Shown here one piece after another: positions 1 through 13,079 of a DNA stretch of 64,000 nucleotides. Location: NCBI GenBank assembly GCA_037833965.1, contig AP031357.1, positions 2,190,001 to 2,254,000 of the forward strand, given 5' to 3'. The position numbers and the translations under genes are program-made. Each line of letters starts with the position of its first letter. Position 1 is the stretch's first letter. A model generated the notes under the pieces. The model did no database searches. It was given only the letters and a program-made list of their open reading frames with translations, and was not told the DNA's origin. The stretch comes from Marchantia polymorpha subsp. ruderalis (Eukaryota > Streptophyta > Marchantiopsida > Marchantiales > Marchantiaceae).

Positions 1-121
1 TGCTTGCAACTGGGTCGCTTCCACGGGTCCGCAGTAATTGCTGGAATTCTGCGAGATTTTGATTCTAGCTTGTGATTGCCGGGAGAAGTTGACTTCAGAC
101 CCTTGCGAAGACATAGCAGCC

Positions 122-346
122 ATGTCTCATGATGATAACAAACGAGGCCGCCTTCCTCGCCGAGGAGATGTGAAGGCACAGATTGCAACCAACATCGTCA
201 ATTCCATTGCCGGGATCATAAAGACTCATCGATCCCGCAGCGCTTCTCCAGCGACCCCACCGCTGGAGTCCGAGGAGAATGTTTGGCCTGCCGACCCTGT
301 TTCTGGCTCGTTGCTCTCGCCGCTCTTGGTGAAGAACCAACAATGA
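122..346 (+). CDS. small basic protein with a PRRGxVK motif
   Basis: A 74-residue reading frame starts at ATG 122 and ends at TGA 344-346. The N-terminal half is basic and carries LPRRGDVKAQIATNIVNSI (about residues 11-29), followed by a Ser/Arg/Pro-rich tail. From memory, land plants have a family of short uncharacterised proteins with a PRRGQVKxxI core, and this matches that core with Q changed to D; no function is known to me. A pyrimidine-AG just before 100 could be a 5'-UTR splice acceptor, and an AATAAA lies at about 703-708, compatible with a 3' UTR. The in-frame sequence upstream of the ATG back to 38 is probably leader. The gene could be the end of a transcript that begins left of the window. 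Reality of the gene is moderate; identity is weak. Confidence 0.45.
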   Translation: MSHDDNKRGRLPRRGDVKAQIATNIVNSIAGIIKTHRSRSASPATPPLESEENVWPADPVSGSLLSPLLVKNQQ

Positions 347-1800
347 CATGTGTCCACACGACAACTTGATGATGCTGATGAAGATGCGGGCACCTGGACC
401 TGCCGCAAGGAAGAACGTCGAAGCTAGGATCCTGCTGTTCGTGTGCTGGACGAGATTATCCACTGACGACCTCCAAAAAAATAGACTATTCATTTCGTGG
501 AGGGTCTCTTTCTGCACAAAAGATTTGCCTGCAGATTAGTGAATTCGATGAAGGAAATGATTGACAGAATTTTCCATTTGGAGTTGTCCATAACTATCTC
601 TCGTTGTAGATTTGTCATATGTGTACGTGTAGATTGTGTGTAAATGGGAAGGTAGAGGGGACTTCTGATTATGTGACATTGTATATTGACACTCTTCTCT
701 CTAATAAAGAGTTCCAAGTAACCTTGGGCTTTAAAAAGTGGCCGCTCGTATCCTGCGATCTCGATGCTTTTTTCTTGGACTAGGTCCATCAAGCTGGTTC
801 ATACGTAAAGTATGGTCTGGTGATCAAGAGTCTCATCAAGCTCAGTCTCCAGATTCTCCATAGAGCTAGTGCTTGCTTGAGCCATTCCTCATACATATCA
901 GACCTGTCTGATTCAAAGGTTGTTCCATATCACTTTCGGTAGCGTAGATTATTTGCTTGGATGATCTGGGAGTGTAATTGATCCCTTTGAACGTGAAAAA
1001 CGTCAGCTCGTGTGGCCTTCGTAGAAACTGTCGGCTTCTGTGCATTGCTCGAGGTCACGGAGGGTGTAAGGATTTTAACTGCTCACATCAGCCCTCACAC
1101 AATTGTTGGTTATACAGGTTGTTCATTATACTGGTTCATGCTTGAATTATCGGTTCGAAATCAAATAGAATATTGCCTGCAGTCTGACCCTGTTCCTACC
1201 ATCGAAGGTCTTGATGCAGCCGGTGGGTGCAACCTTGCAGGTCAGTTCTTTGCAAAGGTCATTGATCTCTTCGTCTTTGATAAAATCAGGCGGCAGAGTT
1301 GATGTCATTGTGGCGAGGCCCGATCATTGTGGTTGTCTGTTCGATTAGAACGAGGCATCAATCGCCAACCACATTAGTTCTTTCACGCGGTAGGGTAGCG
1401 CAGGACATCGATCATTCCATTGTGCGTGGTAGTCGAAGATTTCTAATTGTGGGCTGGTCCAGGTTGCCAAATTCTGGACAACTTGGACCAATCATCTTTC
1501 TTGCTCACTTCGCTCGCATCGTGAATTTCATCTGGTCTACGTACACACTCAAATTCTGGCACCAGGTGAGCAAATTAAGCTTGCCTAGTTTGTCAAGAGT
1601 CCCCAGAGGCGTTAACGCTGCGTGAGTAGCAGAGTGTAGACAGTCTGGCATGTGATAACTGCAAGGCAACGATACTTTTTAGCGTCGAATTGAGAATCTA
1701 CTGCAGCCTGTTAAAGAGGATAACAATCGCGACGATCGTATCTGACCAAGATAATTCTGAGACCAGGTGCATCTCTGGTCCGAGATGGGCCAGAGTGTTG
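347..1800. other. downstream/intergenic sequence, no recognised gene
   Basis: The first 400 bases look like a 3' UTR, with an AATAAA near 703. The rest contains only short frames (about 1012-1302 and 1299-1625) that resemble nothing I know and have no convincing splice-linked partners. Confidence 0.4.
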
Positions 1801-3700
1801 CGCCACGGTCCTAGGGATGAGCCAGTTTCGCTTCGGGGCATCTCAGACGAGGTCTGCGACGTCGAAATTCCAAAACCTTAGCCGGGGTTTTAGCGCATTT
1901 GCAAGCCCATCGGCACCCGGGCACTACCACGACGGGAGAGATCTGCCCGGCGCTGCGTGGTGGAGTAGCGACATTACAGTACAAGTGACTGGCTGGCCAA
2001 ATCGAGGCCGGCCTTGAGCTACAGCCTGTTGCTCGATTCATGGCATTTGAATGAGCCATTCGGGCGGATGGATTGGGATCAGAGCAAGCAAGCAAGCAAA
2101 TCCGTGGCCTTCAGCTCTCCGAATAGTTTGTCAATGTGGTGGGAGAAATGGCAGTGGTTGCGTCACGTATCGGGCCCTTCGGCTGCTGCAACTCTGCCGA
2201 GGTGGCCTTCCTGGCCACCCTTACGTGCAGCGGAGGTTAGTGGTTCCGATGCAGGACGGGACGGGACGGGAAGAGATGTCTGCCACGTGAATGAATCTCT
2301 TTTCTCGCCATGAGCTCTTACGAATTTACCCCACGGAAGGATGGAGCGGTCCGATCGCCCTGGAGGACACAGACCATGGGAGAGAGCAGGCGGCGCTTTT
2401 GCATGGGCAAAACATGGCACAGCCGTGGCATGCGCTTGTTCTCGATGCCGATTGGCCCGGGCGCTCGGAGGCTCGGGCGTTGTTGTTGTCGACCTAGAGA
2501 TTTGTACTGCCTTGTCTTGCGCTTCTTGACACGGCACTGAGACACGAAGCCACTGGCGCGAGTCCCGAAATCCGAGTCCACTCGTTCATGCTACTTGAAG
2601 TACAACAACGCACCGCCTCGTCCAATCGCAGCGGCGCGACATGTCTCGCCGCGGCAGCGCCGTAAGCACGGAACGGAACGGCTCGGCTCCTGGCTGGGAC
2701 AAGCGTTTTAACAGTTTCGGGTCGGTCTGTTCGATGCGCAATTTCCCAGCAGAAACATCCGAGCGCTGGTGCTGGTGTGCCCCTCCCCATCGATCCTTCA
2801 CTTCCATCACTTCCATGCGTGCGTGCGCGAGCAGCGAGTGCCTCCCTCCCCGCCTGGTCTGCGACACCATGCAGCAGCTGCTTCTGCTAATTCATGGCTG
2901 CTAATTCAATCTGCAAGCCGCCGCGCTGCGATGCTCGAGCAATCCACCCCACCACCCGCATCAGTAGCCAGATTATGTAGGCCCAGTACGACGACGACAT
3001 GATCGCTTCGATGCGGCCATGCCATGCCGTTCTTTTCTCGAGTCGGTTTTGCTCTGGGACCAAGGACAGTCCGGACCCCATCCCGCCACCACCTCCGCCA
3101 GGCTGCTGCGGCGGGCTCCATCAAGGCTCCAGGACCCCGGCCTGACCTCACTCATGCTCCCGCAGGCTCGAATGGCGAGCGTCGAGCCGAATGAATGTGC
3201 ATAGATCGTTGTCGCTGTTGGGGCTCATGAGGACCCGATCGGGTCCCGCATACCGTTGAGTGTCGACGAGCGCGACGAGCTCCATCATTCCTCGAGGGCC
3301 CGGCTGCCGCCTCGCTGATTATGGCGCGCCCGGACAGGACAGCATGGGGCGCCTCGGCTGACTAGGATCGGCCCTCCGCATGCGACAAGCCGGGCGCCAG
3401 CCACGGGAGCCGGCCGTCGGCGTCCGTATGCACGTGATGCTCTCATTACTCGAGTCAACGGAAGCAGAACCTTCCGCCTGGGCAATCTCTGCACCCGCCG
3501 GATCTGCGGCCCCCTGACAACCCCGGTCCCTCGGACTCCGGAGGCCCGACCTTTGGCCCGACTCCAGTTTGGCGACTGCCAGCCCCGGGCCTCCTCTCCA
3601 GCGCCTCGCCTGCCCCCGACGCTTCCTTGCGTGTGGTACCCGATACCACGTAACCTGGTCGTCATTCCATCTTCTGTGCGACGCAGTTACGGTACTACCC
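1801..3700. other. GC-rich, CpG-rich stretch without a recognised gene
   Basis: This block is clearly richer in G+C and CpG than most of the window. All six frames give short overlapping frames of low-complexity Arg/Pro/Ser/Ala-rich sequence, as expected from chance in GC-rich DNA. No domain or motif was recognised. It could be a promoter region, an unannotated non-coding transcript, or a decayed gene. Confidence 0.4.
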
Positions 3701-4961
3701 GGTATGCGGAGGGTATTTGTATTTGTTTGTATTTCTCGGCGTACATATATTTGCCATTTCCCGTGTGACGTCATCGTTTCCCATTCCGTTCTGAACTATG
3801 ATACCACCTAAACATAATAATTATAATACAGCTGAATAAAATGAAATGATATAAAATAGATGGCCATAAAAGAGGTGTACTGTTCAGGATCGAGTAGGAA
3901 AATTATTTGGTCTCTATATGGTGATGTGAAAATTATTGCGAGCGAGAAAAACCAGAGTGAGAGTGAGCATCTCTTCATATCCCCTCCCCTGGTTGCTGCA
4001 AATGATAATAAAAAATCAGAAAGAGCTCCGTCGGGAGACAGTGGGGAGGGAGATTCGAATCTACATGGTTGACCGAGGCTCGGCTCGAGTGAGAGACTTG
4101 CCAAATTTGAGACTGGAGCCTACTTCGGACCAGAGTATGGGAGTAGGAATGGACTCATTGGGTAGAGTTTGGAGGTGGAGGAGGAGCAGCAGCAGCGGCG
4201 GCATATTCCAACTCCTCCTCTGACAAGGGAAAGGAATGCATGGCCAGCGTACAGCCCAGCAGATGGTCCCAAGGACCCAAAAGCCAAGTTCGCGATTTCT
4301 CGCCACCGTAGGAACGTGAATCGGAGCCAAGCTCGCGATGAGTCTTCGGTCGACGCAGCGCCACGTCTGACATCGGCGTTTGGGGTCGGGGCCAATTTGT
4401 TCGTTCGTTTTCGTGGTCGCTCGATCTCGTCTCGCCCCGACTGGTCCGTCCCCTGGGCTGGGCCTGGCCCCCGGCCCGCCCCGCCCTCGCTCGGGCCCTG
4501 CCTGCCCTTTCCCGGACTCAGTGAGCGAGTAAGAAGCGAGGTTAGGTGTGCGTGCTCCCTCCCCTGCCTGCCTGCCTCTCGGCCCAAACCCCCGACCTCC
4601 TCCTCTGGCGAGAGTAAGACTGGGCTGGTGTGTGTGAGTGAGTGTGTGCTTGCGAGTTTGATCTGGTCTGGGATGTGATGCGTGCCGTGTTTAGATTTCG
4701 CGATTTGCGTGAAAAGAATGGTGACGCGAATTTCGTAAAACCTGAAACTTGAGGCGGAGTCGATCCTTCGGTGGGTTGGTGGTAGGTGGGGGACGCAGTT
4801 CATGTAGAATCGGGGCCAGGGTTCAGGCTGCGTCGTCTTCCAGTTAGGGCTGCTGAGGGACAGGAGGAGGAGGAGGGGACGGAACGAGGGTCGACGAGCA
4901 GAGTTCGAGCGAGTGAGACAGGAAAGGATAGAGAGTGTGTGCAAGAGTGTGAATTCGGAAT
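3701..4961 (+). promoter_or_regulatory. promoter and 5' leader of the mitochondrial carrier gene
   Basis: This segment precedes the carrier start codon. It moves from an AT-rich part (about 3790-3930) to a GC-rich part (about 4190-4900) with purine runs such as the GGA repeats near 4862-4880 and GTGTGTGTGAGTGAG near 4627. Such GC-rich leaders are common upstream of plant housekeeping genes. The long minus-strand frame across it (4120-4971) is low-complexity and is taken as a shadow. The transcription start cannot be placed. Confidence 0.4.
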
Positions 4962-7900
4962 ATGGCAGCATCGCACCGGACGGCTGATATGGCGCTACCG
5001 CAGGCGGAGATCAATTGGGACAGGTGAGAAGTTCGTGTCCTTGCTCTGCTTGTTCTTTGAAGGTGATTCGGTAATTTTTTTGTGTTAATGTGACAGTTCT
5101 GCTGCCAAAACCCTGTGGTTTTGAAAATGTAGACCTAATGAAAGACTGATGGGACGTCCTATCTTGACATTTATGATTTGCATGTCAGTGTGATTTTTTT
5201 CGAAATTTGTTAGATGGTATTCTACAGAACCAGATCCACAGTATTATGTCATGCATGCCGCTGGAATTTTGGCTTGACATGCCCAATCTGCAATCAATCA
5301 GATTCTAAACCATTTGTGTTGTATGAGAGTTCAGTCCAAAGTGTCTGAGATCAACATCTGTTAGATGTTCATATGGGGTAAATCCACCCACACAAGAGTC
5401 TCCCCGGTTGTCGAAAATTTTCAGGTCTTATCTGTAAACGAGATCCATCTTTGTTTTTCCTTACAAGAATACTGCACTGCTGAGCATAACTCTGTTTTTT
5501 TAGAGAAATTGGATCTTCCACACCTTTTTCAATTTTGAAGATACTCTATCCTTATGTCTTTGACATAGTAATGTATCTCCAATTCAAGATTCTTACTTCC
5601 GCTTTCTCGTTTTGCGAAAAATGAGATGATCGTTTTAGCCGAACCAAAGTCTTCAATCTTTGAGATTTTGGTTGATGTATTTAAGCATACTAGTTAGTTG
5701 TGGGAGTCCGTATTTTATGCAGTATCTGTCCAACTAGCTCAATTCATACTCGAGGATTTTGGAATTCATCTATTTTCATGGAAATTGCCTCACAGAACTG
5801 TTGGTGATGATCATTTTAATTTTGTAGGGAATTGTCTTAGATTATTACTGACAAGATCATGTAAACAGTGACCTGTATATGGAGTTTGCATGAGTTTGAA
5901 AGACTAATCGCTTTTACTTTGATGGATGAGGACTGCCTGTCGTTCTTGCTGGTCACATCTCCTTCTATAGACATAAAGTAGAAACATTTATGTTGAGTTC
6001 TTTCTCTGGTACATGCTCTGTTTTCTTTTCCGATCTATGTTGATTCTAAGTTCATGTCCTTTCTGATATTTTTCCAGCAGGGTTTACAGTCAACCTGTCT
6101 TTGCAATTACTACGATCTGACATATAGAAGTCTGATTGTTTTTGAGAGCTCTTATACTTATTCTGAGTGCTGTGGAATAGATGATTCGAAAGTTGGGACA
6201 ATTAACACTAGAATGTAACTAAGATATTCAAATTTAGACTACGTCCGCATGGTTCTACCAAAAGGTCGAGTGAAGAGTGTTGGATTCTTCTGATCACCTT
6301 CTCTCAACGAGAATTAGTCTGACAGGTTGGTGACTTTCTAAGATAGGATATTAAGCTTTTGGTGTGAAATCTTAACTTACTTAAAAGCTACAAACTTCCA
6401 TTTGCAGCTTCCGTGAGTCGTTTCATGCAGAGAATCCTACATCAAATTGTCCACTAAGGAAGATTTGATTTTAAGGTTTGTTGAATAATAACAGACAGCT
6501 CATACACCGACTCCTTTTTGTCGGATTTTTGGTTTGCAGACTAGACAAGACAAAATTTTACCTCGTCGGAGCAGGTCTATTTTCTGGGATATCAGGAGCA
6601 CTGTATCCTATATCTGTAATAAAGACAAGGCTGCAAGTTGTGCGGGCAGATTCTGTTCACAAAACAGCCGGATCAATTGTTAGACACATAGTTTCAACAG
6701 AAGGTATTAGAGGTTTGTACAGAGGATTTGGAATAGTGATCACTGGGGCTATCCCCAGCAGAATGGTTTTTATGACCAGTTTGGAAACTACCAAGGCTGC
6801 GACATTGAAGATTGCAGAGAGGATGGAACTACCTGAAGCCACAGCTGCGGCCGTGGCTAATGGTGCAGCGGGTCTCTTATCTTCAATGGCGTCCCAAACA
6901 GTCTTCGTCCCTCTGGATGTGGTGAGACTTTCTATGCCCTGGACATGATTTATCACTTCAGGTTCATCAAGAAGATGTAGTGGGCAATTGATTGAGAAGT
7001 GTTTGTTCTTAATCTAAATACATCCTTCAATGTGTTTCTATTTTTCGGAGCAACTCAACTGAATTTTTACTTCATTTAATATGTGATCAGATTGACGTGA
7101 AGTGGCTGTATTAGATAGTCAGATTGGTTTTGTTTTGTTTTGATTCTTTCCCTCTCTTAAGAGCTGGTTGGCGAGTGTCATTCCCAATCTGCTTTCCTCA
7201 TTTTAATATATTGGAATAAATTCCTGATTTGTGAACGTCTACAGGTCAACTCTGATTTAAAATGACAAAAACTGCCCCTCGTTATTAAGAATATACCTTT
7301 CGTGCAGGTTAGTCAAAGATTAATGGTTCAAGGTACCGTTGGAACAACACACTACAATGGCAGTATGGATGCTGTGCGTCAAATTATAAAAGCCGATGGT
7401 ATTCGAGGTCTCTACAGAGGGTTTGGAATGTCTGTCCTCACATATTCCCCTTCAAGCGCCGTTTGGTGGGCTGCTTACGGTTCCAGTCAACGATTGATAT
7501 GGAGGTAACTTTCAGAACTTTTGTTTATATACAGTTGATTATGATTAGTTTTATACCAGATTGAGGTTCCATTGTTTTGTTCTGTATCCGTCGATTAGCA
7601 CCACTCAGCCAGTCGCAAGGTCTATGCTATTCATGCGACAGACACATACTATGAGTACAGTGTATGCATCTAACGGTCTATATTAATCGAGCTGCGACGT
7701 GGGAATGCCATGTTAAATCCATCTTACTTTGAATGAATCACTTTTTTTATGTCTAAGATGGAGCGTTAATAATATATGTTGGGAGTCCACGTTGAGTTAC
7801 ATTTACTGGTGTATGAACATCAGTAGATATTACTAAAAATCTGGATGAGACTGCTTGATTGAAAACCTTTAAATGAATTTGAGTTAGTTAATCATCCAGT

Positions 7901-8777
7901 ATATGCTATGTTTTCAATTATCCTTCATTCTAAATGTTCTATGTGAATGCTTTGTACAGAGGGCTTGGTTATGGATCAAGAGACGATGTAGAGCCACCCA
8001 GTCAGGCGAAAATGGTTCTAGTCCAGGCGAGTGGAGGCATAGCGGCTGGTGCCGTCTCCTCCATAGCTACGACACCAATGGACACCATCAAAACTCGACT
8101 CCAGGTATCAATGTACCACTGTGATTTGGATCCTTTGTACTTATGTTTTGTTATGATGATATGAGATCCTCGGCTTCTAAAATATTTACTCGAATTGTGT
8201 ATTACCTACTAAGTATGGTGCGCTATATTGTCATATCGCATTCTTTGGCTCCATCAAGGTACGACGTACGGTATAGTTGCAGGATAAAGCCCTGCTGTTA
8301 TGGAAGTGAGTTTGTGCTCGAGGCAAATTGATATCCCATGTTAGAAACTTGGATTATTTCAAAATCGTTGTTCACCTTTTATAATTTTAAGATATTGTCA
8401 ATTTGTGCAGGTTTTGAAAAGTGAAACTGAAGGGACGCCTACTATCTCACAAACTGTGAAGCAGCTGATCAAGGAGAACGGTTGGAGAGGTTTCTATAAA
8501 GGACTGGTTCCTCGCTTTGTTAGCATGTCACTATGGGGCACCTCTATGATAACTAGTTACGAGTTTTTAAGTAAGATTCTTCCTGCTTCATACTTAATAC
8601 TTTCTCTGTACATTTTTTATGCAGAATGCTTCCATACAATGTATGGAGTGTTCCGTATGCTGTAGTATAGCATTCAAGTCAGATTAAAGTAGTATTATTC
8701 GTTATGGAAAGATGCTAGACTGATGCAAGTTTGTAATTTCTGTCACAGAGCGAATGTCTGTCAAGCAAGAGGAGTAA
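4962..8777 (+). CDS. mitochondrial carrier family protein (SLC25A44 / At5g15640-like)
   Basis: Six exons with GT-AG introns: 4962-5023, 6540-6921, 7308-7504, 7960-8104, 8411-8570, 8749-8777. They join in phase to 975 nt, giving 324 residues, the usual carrier size. The three carrier repeats are visible: PISVIKTRLQ (from residue 44), PLDVVSQRLMVQG (from 145) and PMDTIKTRLQ (from 253). Each is followed by the second-half signature: GLYRGFG twice and GFYKGLVPR in the third repeat. The first repeat has Ser where most carriers have Asp/Glu in PxD/ExxK. The start ALPQAEINWDRLDKTKF closely resembles the N-terminus of Arabidopsis At5g15640. Its human relative SLC25A44 transports branched-chain amino acids; the plant substrate is inferred at best. 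Expected site: mitochondrial inner membrane, six transmembrane helices. The ATG is chosen because it opens a frame that splices cleanly to exon 2. Intron 1 is long (about 1.5 kb). Confidence 0.93.
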
Positions 8778-11700
8778 TTACGTGTACATATCGAAGCTCG
8801 GTCCCCGATTACTTTCAGATTGCAGAAATTCAGCACTGGTGGAGTCTCTTTTACATGGACTAGTCGTCAATCAGCAGAGGCTCTTTATGTTCTTCACTGA
8901 TGATAGCTAGCCGACTGGTTAGATATTGTCCCTTTACCAATTGATTTTACTTCATTTAAACTGGTTTGCAGCCACGGATTTTGTCATCCTCTGAAGAAGA
9001 GCATATGTGTCAAAAGATGCTCGAGTAGAACCCATCGCAAAGCCAGTCACAGTAATTCATAGTGGCAGTACTGCACTGTTCCAGTTTGGTGGGCTGTTGG
9101 CTTCACAAACTTACAAGTCGGACATGCATTGATGAGGCTGTAATCAGTACTGGGATTTGAAGAGTTCCCAAAAGGGCACAGGGGAAAAGCTGCTACGTGA
9201 CAATATACACCACCAAATTGGTAATGTACAATATATTCGATTCCGGCTTTGTCCAACCCGCGTCAGATCAAAAATTGGGACGCAAGAGTGTTTTAGTCAT
9301 GTACTTTTGGTAATTTGACTTCGGTGTAAATAATGCATGAACGTTGATGGCGCTTTAATTTTCGCGTTCTTCTGTGTTAAGTGAATCACTAACTGAAGAA
9401 CACATACTAGTTAGTAGTATCTGTAGATGTGGTTTACCCTTAGTGTATTTTTCTGATCCGCTTCTTTCTAGCAGATAACGTAAATAATCATTTTCGTGTT
9501 TTGGAAAGGCAGGCAAATGGGGTATTTTCAGCTTGATGATGTGCTGCATGTGTGAAGTTACAAATATTTCCCTCTGATGAACTGCGAAGAAAGAGCACCA
9601 ACATCCTATGTTTCAAGCAGAGGTCAGTAGTCGCTTGGTTTTTGAATTTGACAAAGCTTTCTGATGGATGCAGAGGCGTGCTCGTGTTTTTTTTTCACAA
9701 TCTTGGAGCAACCGATCGCATTTCTACATGTTCCATTTGTACCTTCTTACAGCCTACGTTCCATGAATAAGAATTGAGGAGTAAATGCCTCACTTATGGT
9801 GGATATTTTACTATTGCTTGAGTCCATTCCGAGGACAAGCATAATGTTCCATTGATCTGAAATGGATCATAATTTTGGGACAAACAGATATAGGAGTATG
9901 TGCAACAAACTAATACTGGGATGGAAGACAATTGCTGGTCTGAGATTTTCTTCTATGGATTTTCAAGATTCTTGCGCGTACCGGACAAACCGCTCTCTGG
10001 GAGATTTGAGAATATTATAAATCCTGCTGACTCAAACGGGTAAGCCATTGTTTGTTCTTGTGGACAATGTCAGGCTTCAATGATATCCGAGTCCAGCTGA
10101 CCAATTTCAAGCCCCAATTCGACCAACACGAGGTACTGATGGATGGTAGTTGAATATGCTTCAAAATCACAAGAATGAGGGAGATGTGTAAGTTTCTATT
10201 GACAGACTCACCTATCTAACTATGATATATCTTCGTTTAGATAGTTGTAGCCGATTGGATGCCTGTCTTCTGTCCCCACTCATGATGTCAGTGCGCACTA
10301 TTGAACGTCCAAATATATTAGATCCAGAAGGTGCGAGTTCAGTGCACATCTCTGCCAATGTATCTAGATCCCTTTGAAAGTTCTGTCAACTGTTTTTACC
10401 GTCACTTCTTGGTTTACAAGTCCACATTTCCATGGCGGAGTCTTTAGAGTTTAAGTACGTAGGGGCTATTTATCACAAACTTGGACCAGAAATTTTGAAG
10501 GCTTTCCGATCTAGGTTTACATAGAGCTAGTTTGAGAATTGCATATTGACAGTGGTCACTCGCCTCGACATCAGGAGCAAATGGATGTAAGCTTGGTCAA
10601 AGTTGTTCTCTTTACTGCGGGACGATAAAATCCGTATATAATCAGAGTGAGCCAGGATCCAGACTTCCAGCTAGTTTCTGAAGCTTGCGACTCGCTGAAA
10701 GATGCGTTCTGTGCCTTTGAAAACAACAAATGTGGACTCGTTGAATTGATTGCCTTCATGTTGAATTCGGCTCCACAATTCCTCATTGCGACTGGCTTAG
10801 GTTGCCAGTGACTCCTACCATACACCTACCGTATCTCTTCAACCCCAAGTTACTGTAAAATTGTCCATATATCGAGCGGGGAAGCACATCTGCGGATTAG
10901 AAGAGGAGATCGAGTGAGATGTGCAGAGCTCCAGCGAAGGGTTAGAAGCAGGGAATCTCTTAAATTCATGCATTAACCATTAGACGAGGGGACCACCTTC
11001 TGTGACGAAATCAACACTCATGATAATCGAGTTTCTGTCTCACCATCAATCAACGACTTGTGATTCGTAGTCAACTTAATCCACGGAAGTTGTATCCAAG
11101 ATCTAAAAGTAATGATATACATGTCTGAAATTTTGGACGTTTCTGCAGTAAATGTGGATCCTTAACGTAAGGCCAATAGTACTGCATGGGTGTTCATTGT
11201 TAACTTCCAAACAATACTGATTAGGAATATAATACTGCAAACTATTGCTTTTGCTGCAGATATTTACTTTACTGTCCCGAATCCAACATAATTTGTATGA
11301 CACAGATTGAGAAACATGAATTTCTTGGTTTTCATGACATCTGATGGAACGTCTTAGGTCTCCAGTTTTGTGTTCTTCAGTCAGTAATGTTCTTTCATTC
11401 CACTCTCGTGAAAGTCATAGTCTAGAAACGGTATTTTATATTGCTCAAAATGCTTTCAATCTTCCGACTTCAAAGTCAATTTCATGTAAGTACGCAAATC
11501 AGTGTATCACTGTGTAGTTCTTTCCCTGTGCTCCGAACCCAAATCAAGCGTTTATCAGAGTGTTCCTTTATGCTTTGAATAAATCACCCCTGGCATCTCC
11601 AGCACGAAAACAATTTGGATTGAAGAAGATCTTGCTAAGTCATAGATACCCGCCAGTTTAACAATCTTGAGAGGCTAAGAGGGCTACTTTTTTCAAGTTG

Positions 11701-13000
11701 CTCCACGTGCTCATGATATATACCATGTTCGTTGATTTCTCTTAGTGAACTTGAATTGGTCCTTTCGATTTCTGGTGTTGCACGTCTGACTCATTTTCCT
11801 TTATACCTATCTAAAGTAAAGTGCAATTAGAAAGGGGGACACAAATGTAGAAGTGCATGCCAGGGCCACTAGTATCCGCAAAGGTAAAGAGAATCAAACG
11901 AAAATATATGCATTTTCGTTGTTAGTAAACCAGAAGAGCTAAGACTTAAACGAATCAAGAGGTTATTGAAAATCCCGGCTATAAGATTTAATGGCAGAAC
12001 CAAAAGTCAGCAATTTATACATAGCAAGACACAGTGATATTGCTGGCAGTCGTGATCGGGTTCATCTTATGGCGAGCGCTTCTGTTGGAAGATTTATCTT
12101 TGGGTGTCTTACATGATCATAAAGGTTCTAAGGATGACTGAGTTCAAGATCATTGTGAAGTGGATAACATCGGTAAACCATCACACAAAAAGCTATGGAA
12201 ATCCCGTTGTGGGAAACTTGTTATAAAGCCATTGCTTATTCAAAAAGGAACTATTATTGCAGACTCTGGAAATTTTCGAAAGAGGTATGCCTCTTTTTTT
12301 AACTAAAATTTTGCTGTATTGAAGGCGGTCACTTTGTACCGTGAGAAAATTACTTGCTTCAAATTCTAAGAACTTGAAGCATTAGAAGAACATCTCAAGG
12401 GACTTTCATTTGTATAAATGTTTATTACCAATTTTCCTGCATAAATAAAATGAAAATGAAAGTGGGTATATTTTTAGTGCCCATTCTTGCCAAAAAGGTA
12501 AATTCTTGCTTTGTTTCTTAATATCGTACATCATTTTATAATGTAAATGGGATTTACTTTTTCTTATACCAAAGATGAAGATAGCTTTAGATTTATACCT
12601 GTAATTCTTTAGTAAATTTCTATGTAATTGATTTTCTCCTTTTGAACTTATTGAATTTTGAACATATTCTTCTTTCCCTCAATTGTAAATTTCATAAGGT
12701 TAAAAATCATGCAGTTGATTTGAGATGTGAAGATTACGTATGTATTAAAATTATCATTCCCTTTTTCACACTCGTGCATCTAAAACGAATTGCTTCCCGT
12801 GCAGTGTACAAAGTCTTGAGTTCTGCTAAAAACCCAGAACATACATAACATGTAGTTATGCTTTATGCTTAGTTAAGAAAACATCAGGTCAGCTATTTAT
12901 TCCTCGAGCGAAAGAAGATCTTGCGATTGAGATCGCCCATCAAGGTATAACTCTAGACGCGATCGACATTCCAGCTTAGAGATTAGAACTATTACTATCT
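8778..13000. other. intergenic, no recognised gene
   Basis: The first few hundred bases should contain the 3' UTR of the carrier gene. The remainder is moderately AT-rich, becoming more so from about 12240 to 12700. Only short unrelated frames are present (for example 10571-10825 minus, 9552-9770 plus), and none resembles a known protein. No repeat boundaries were clear. Confidence 0.5.
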
Positions 13001-13053
13001 TATTTTGTTATGCTGGTAAACACGAAGCAGCAATCGGTTACAAGTCTCATGCA

Positions 13054-13079
13054 TTTCGAAAAGCATCAGCTTTTCGAAA
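13054..13079. repeat. perfect short inverted repeat
   Basis: An 11-base arm (13054-13064) is followed by a 4-base loop and its exact reverse complement (13069-13079), built on TTCGAA. It could be chance or a protein-binding palindrome. No gene is adjacent. Confidence 0.6.

Noticed and set aside
3285-3774. 126- and 151-aa minus-strand frames in the GC-rich block
   Set aside because: Arg/Pro/Gly-rich overlapping frames on both strands, as expected by chance in GC-rich DNA.
4120-4971. 283-aa minus-strand frame in front of the carrier gene
   Set aside because: Low-complexity Ser/Pro/Leu/Arg sequence lying over a GC-rich leader and over exon 1 on the opposite strand; no motif or splice partners.
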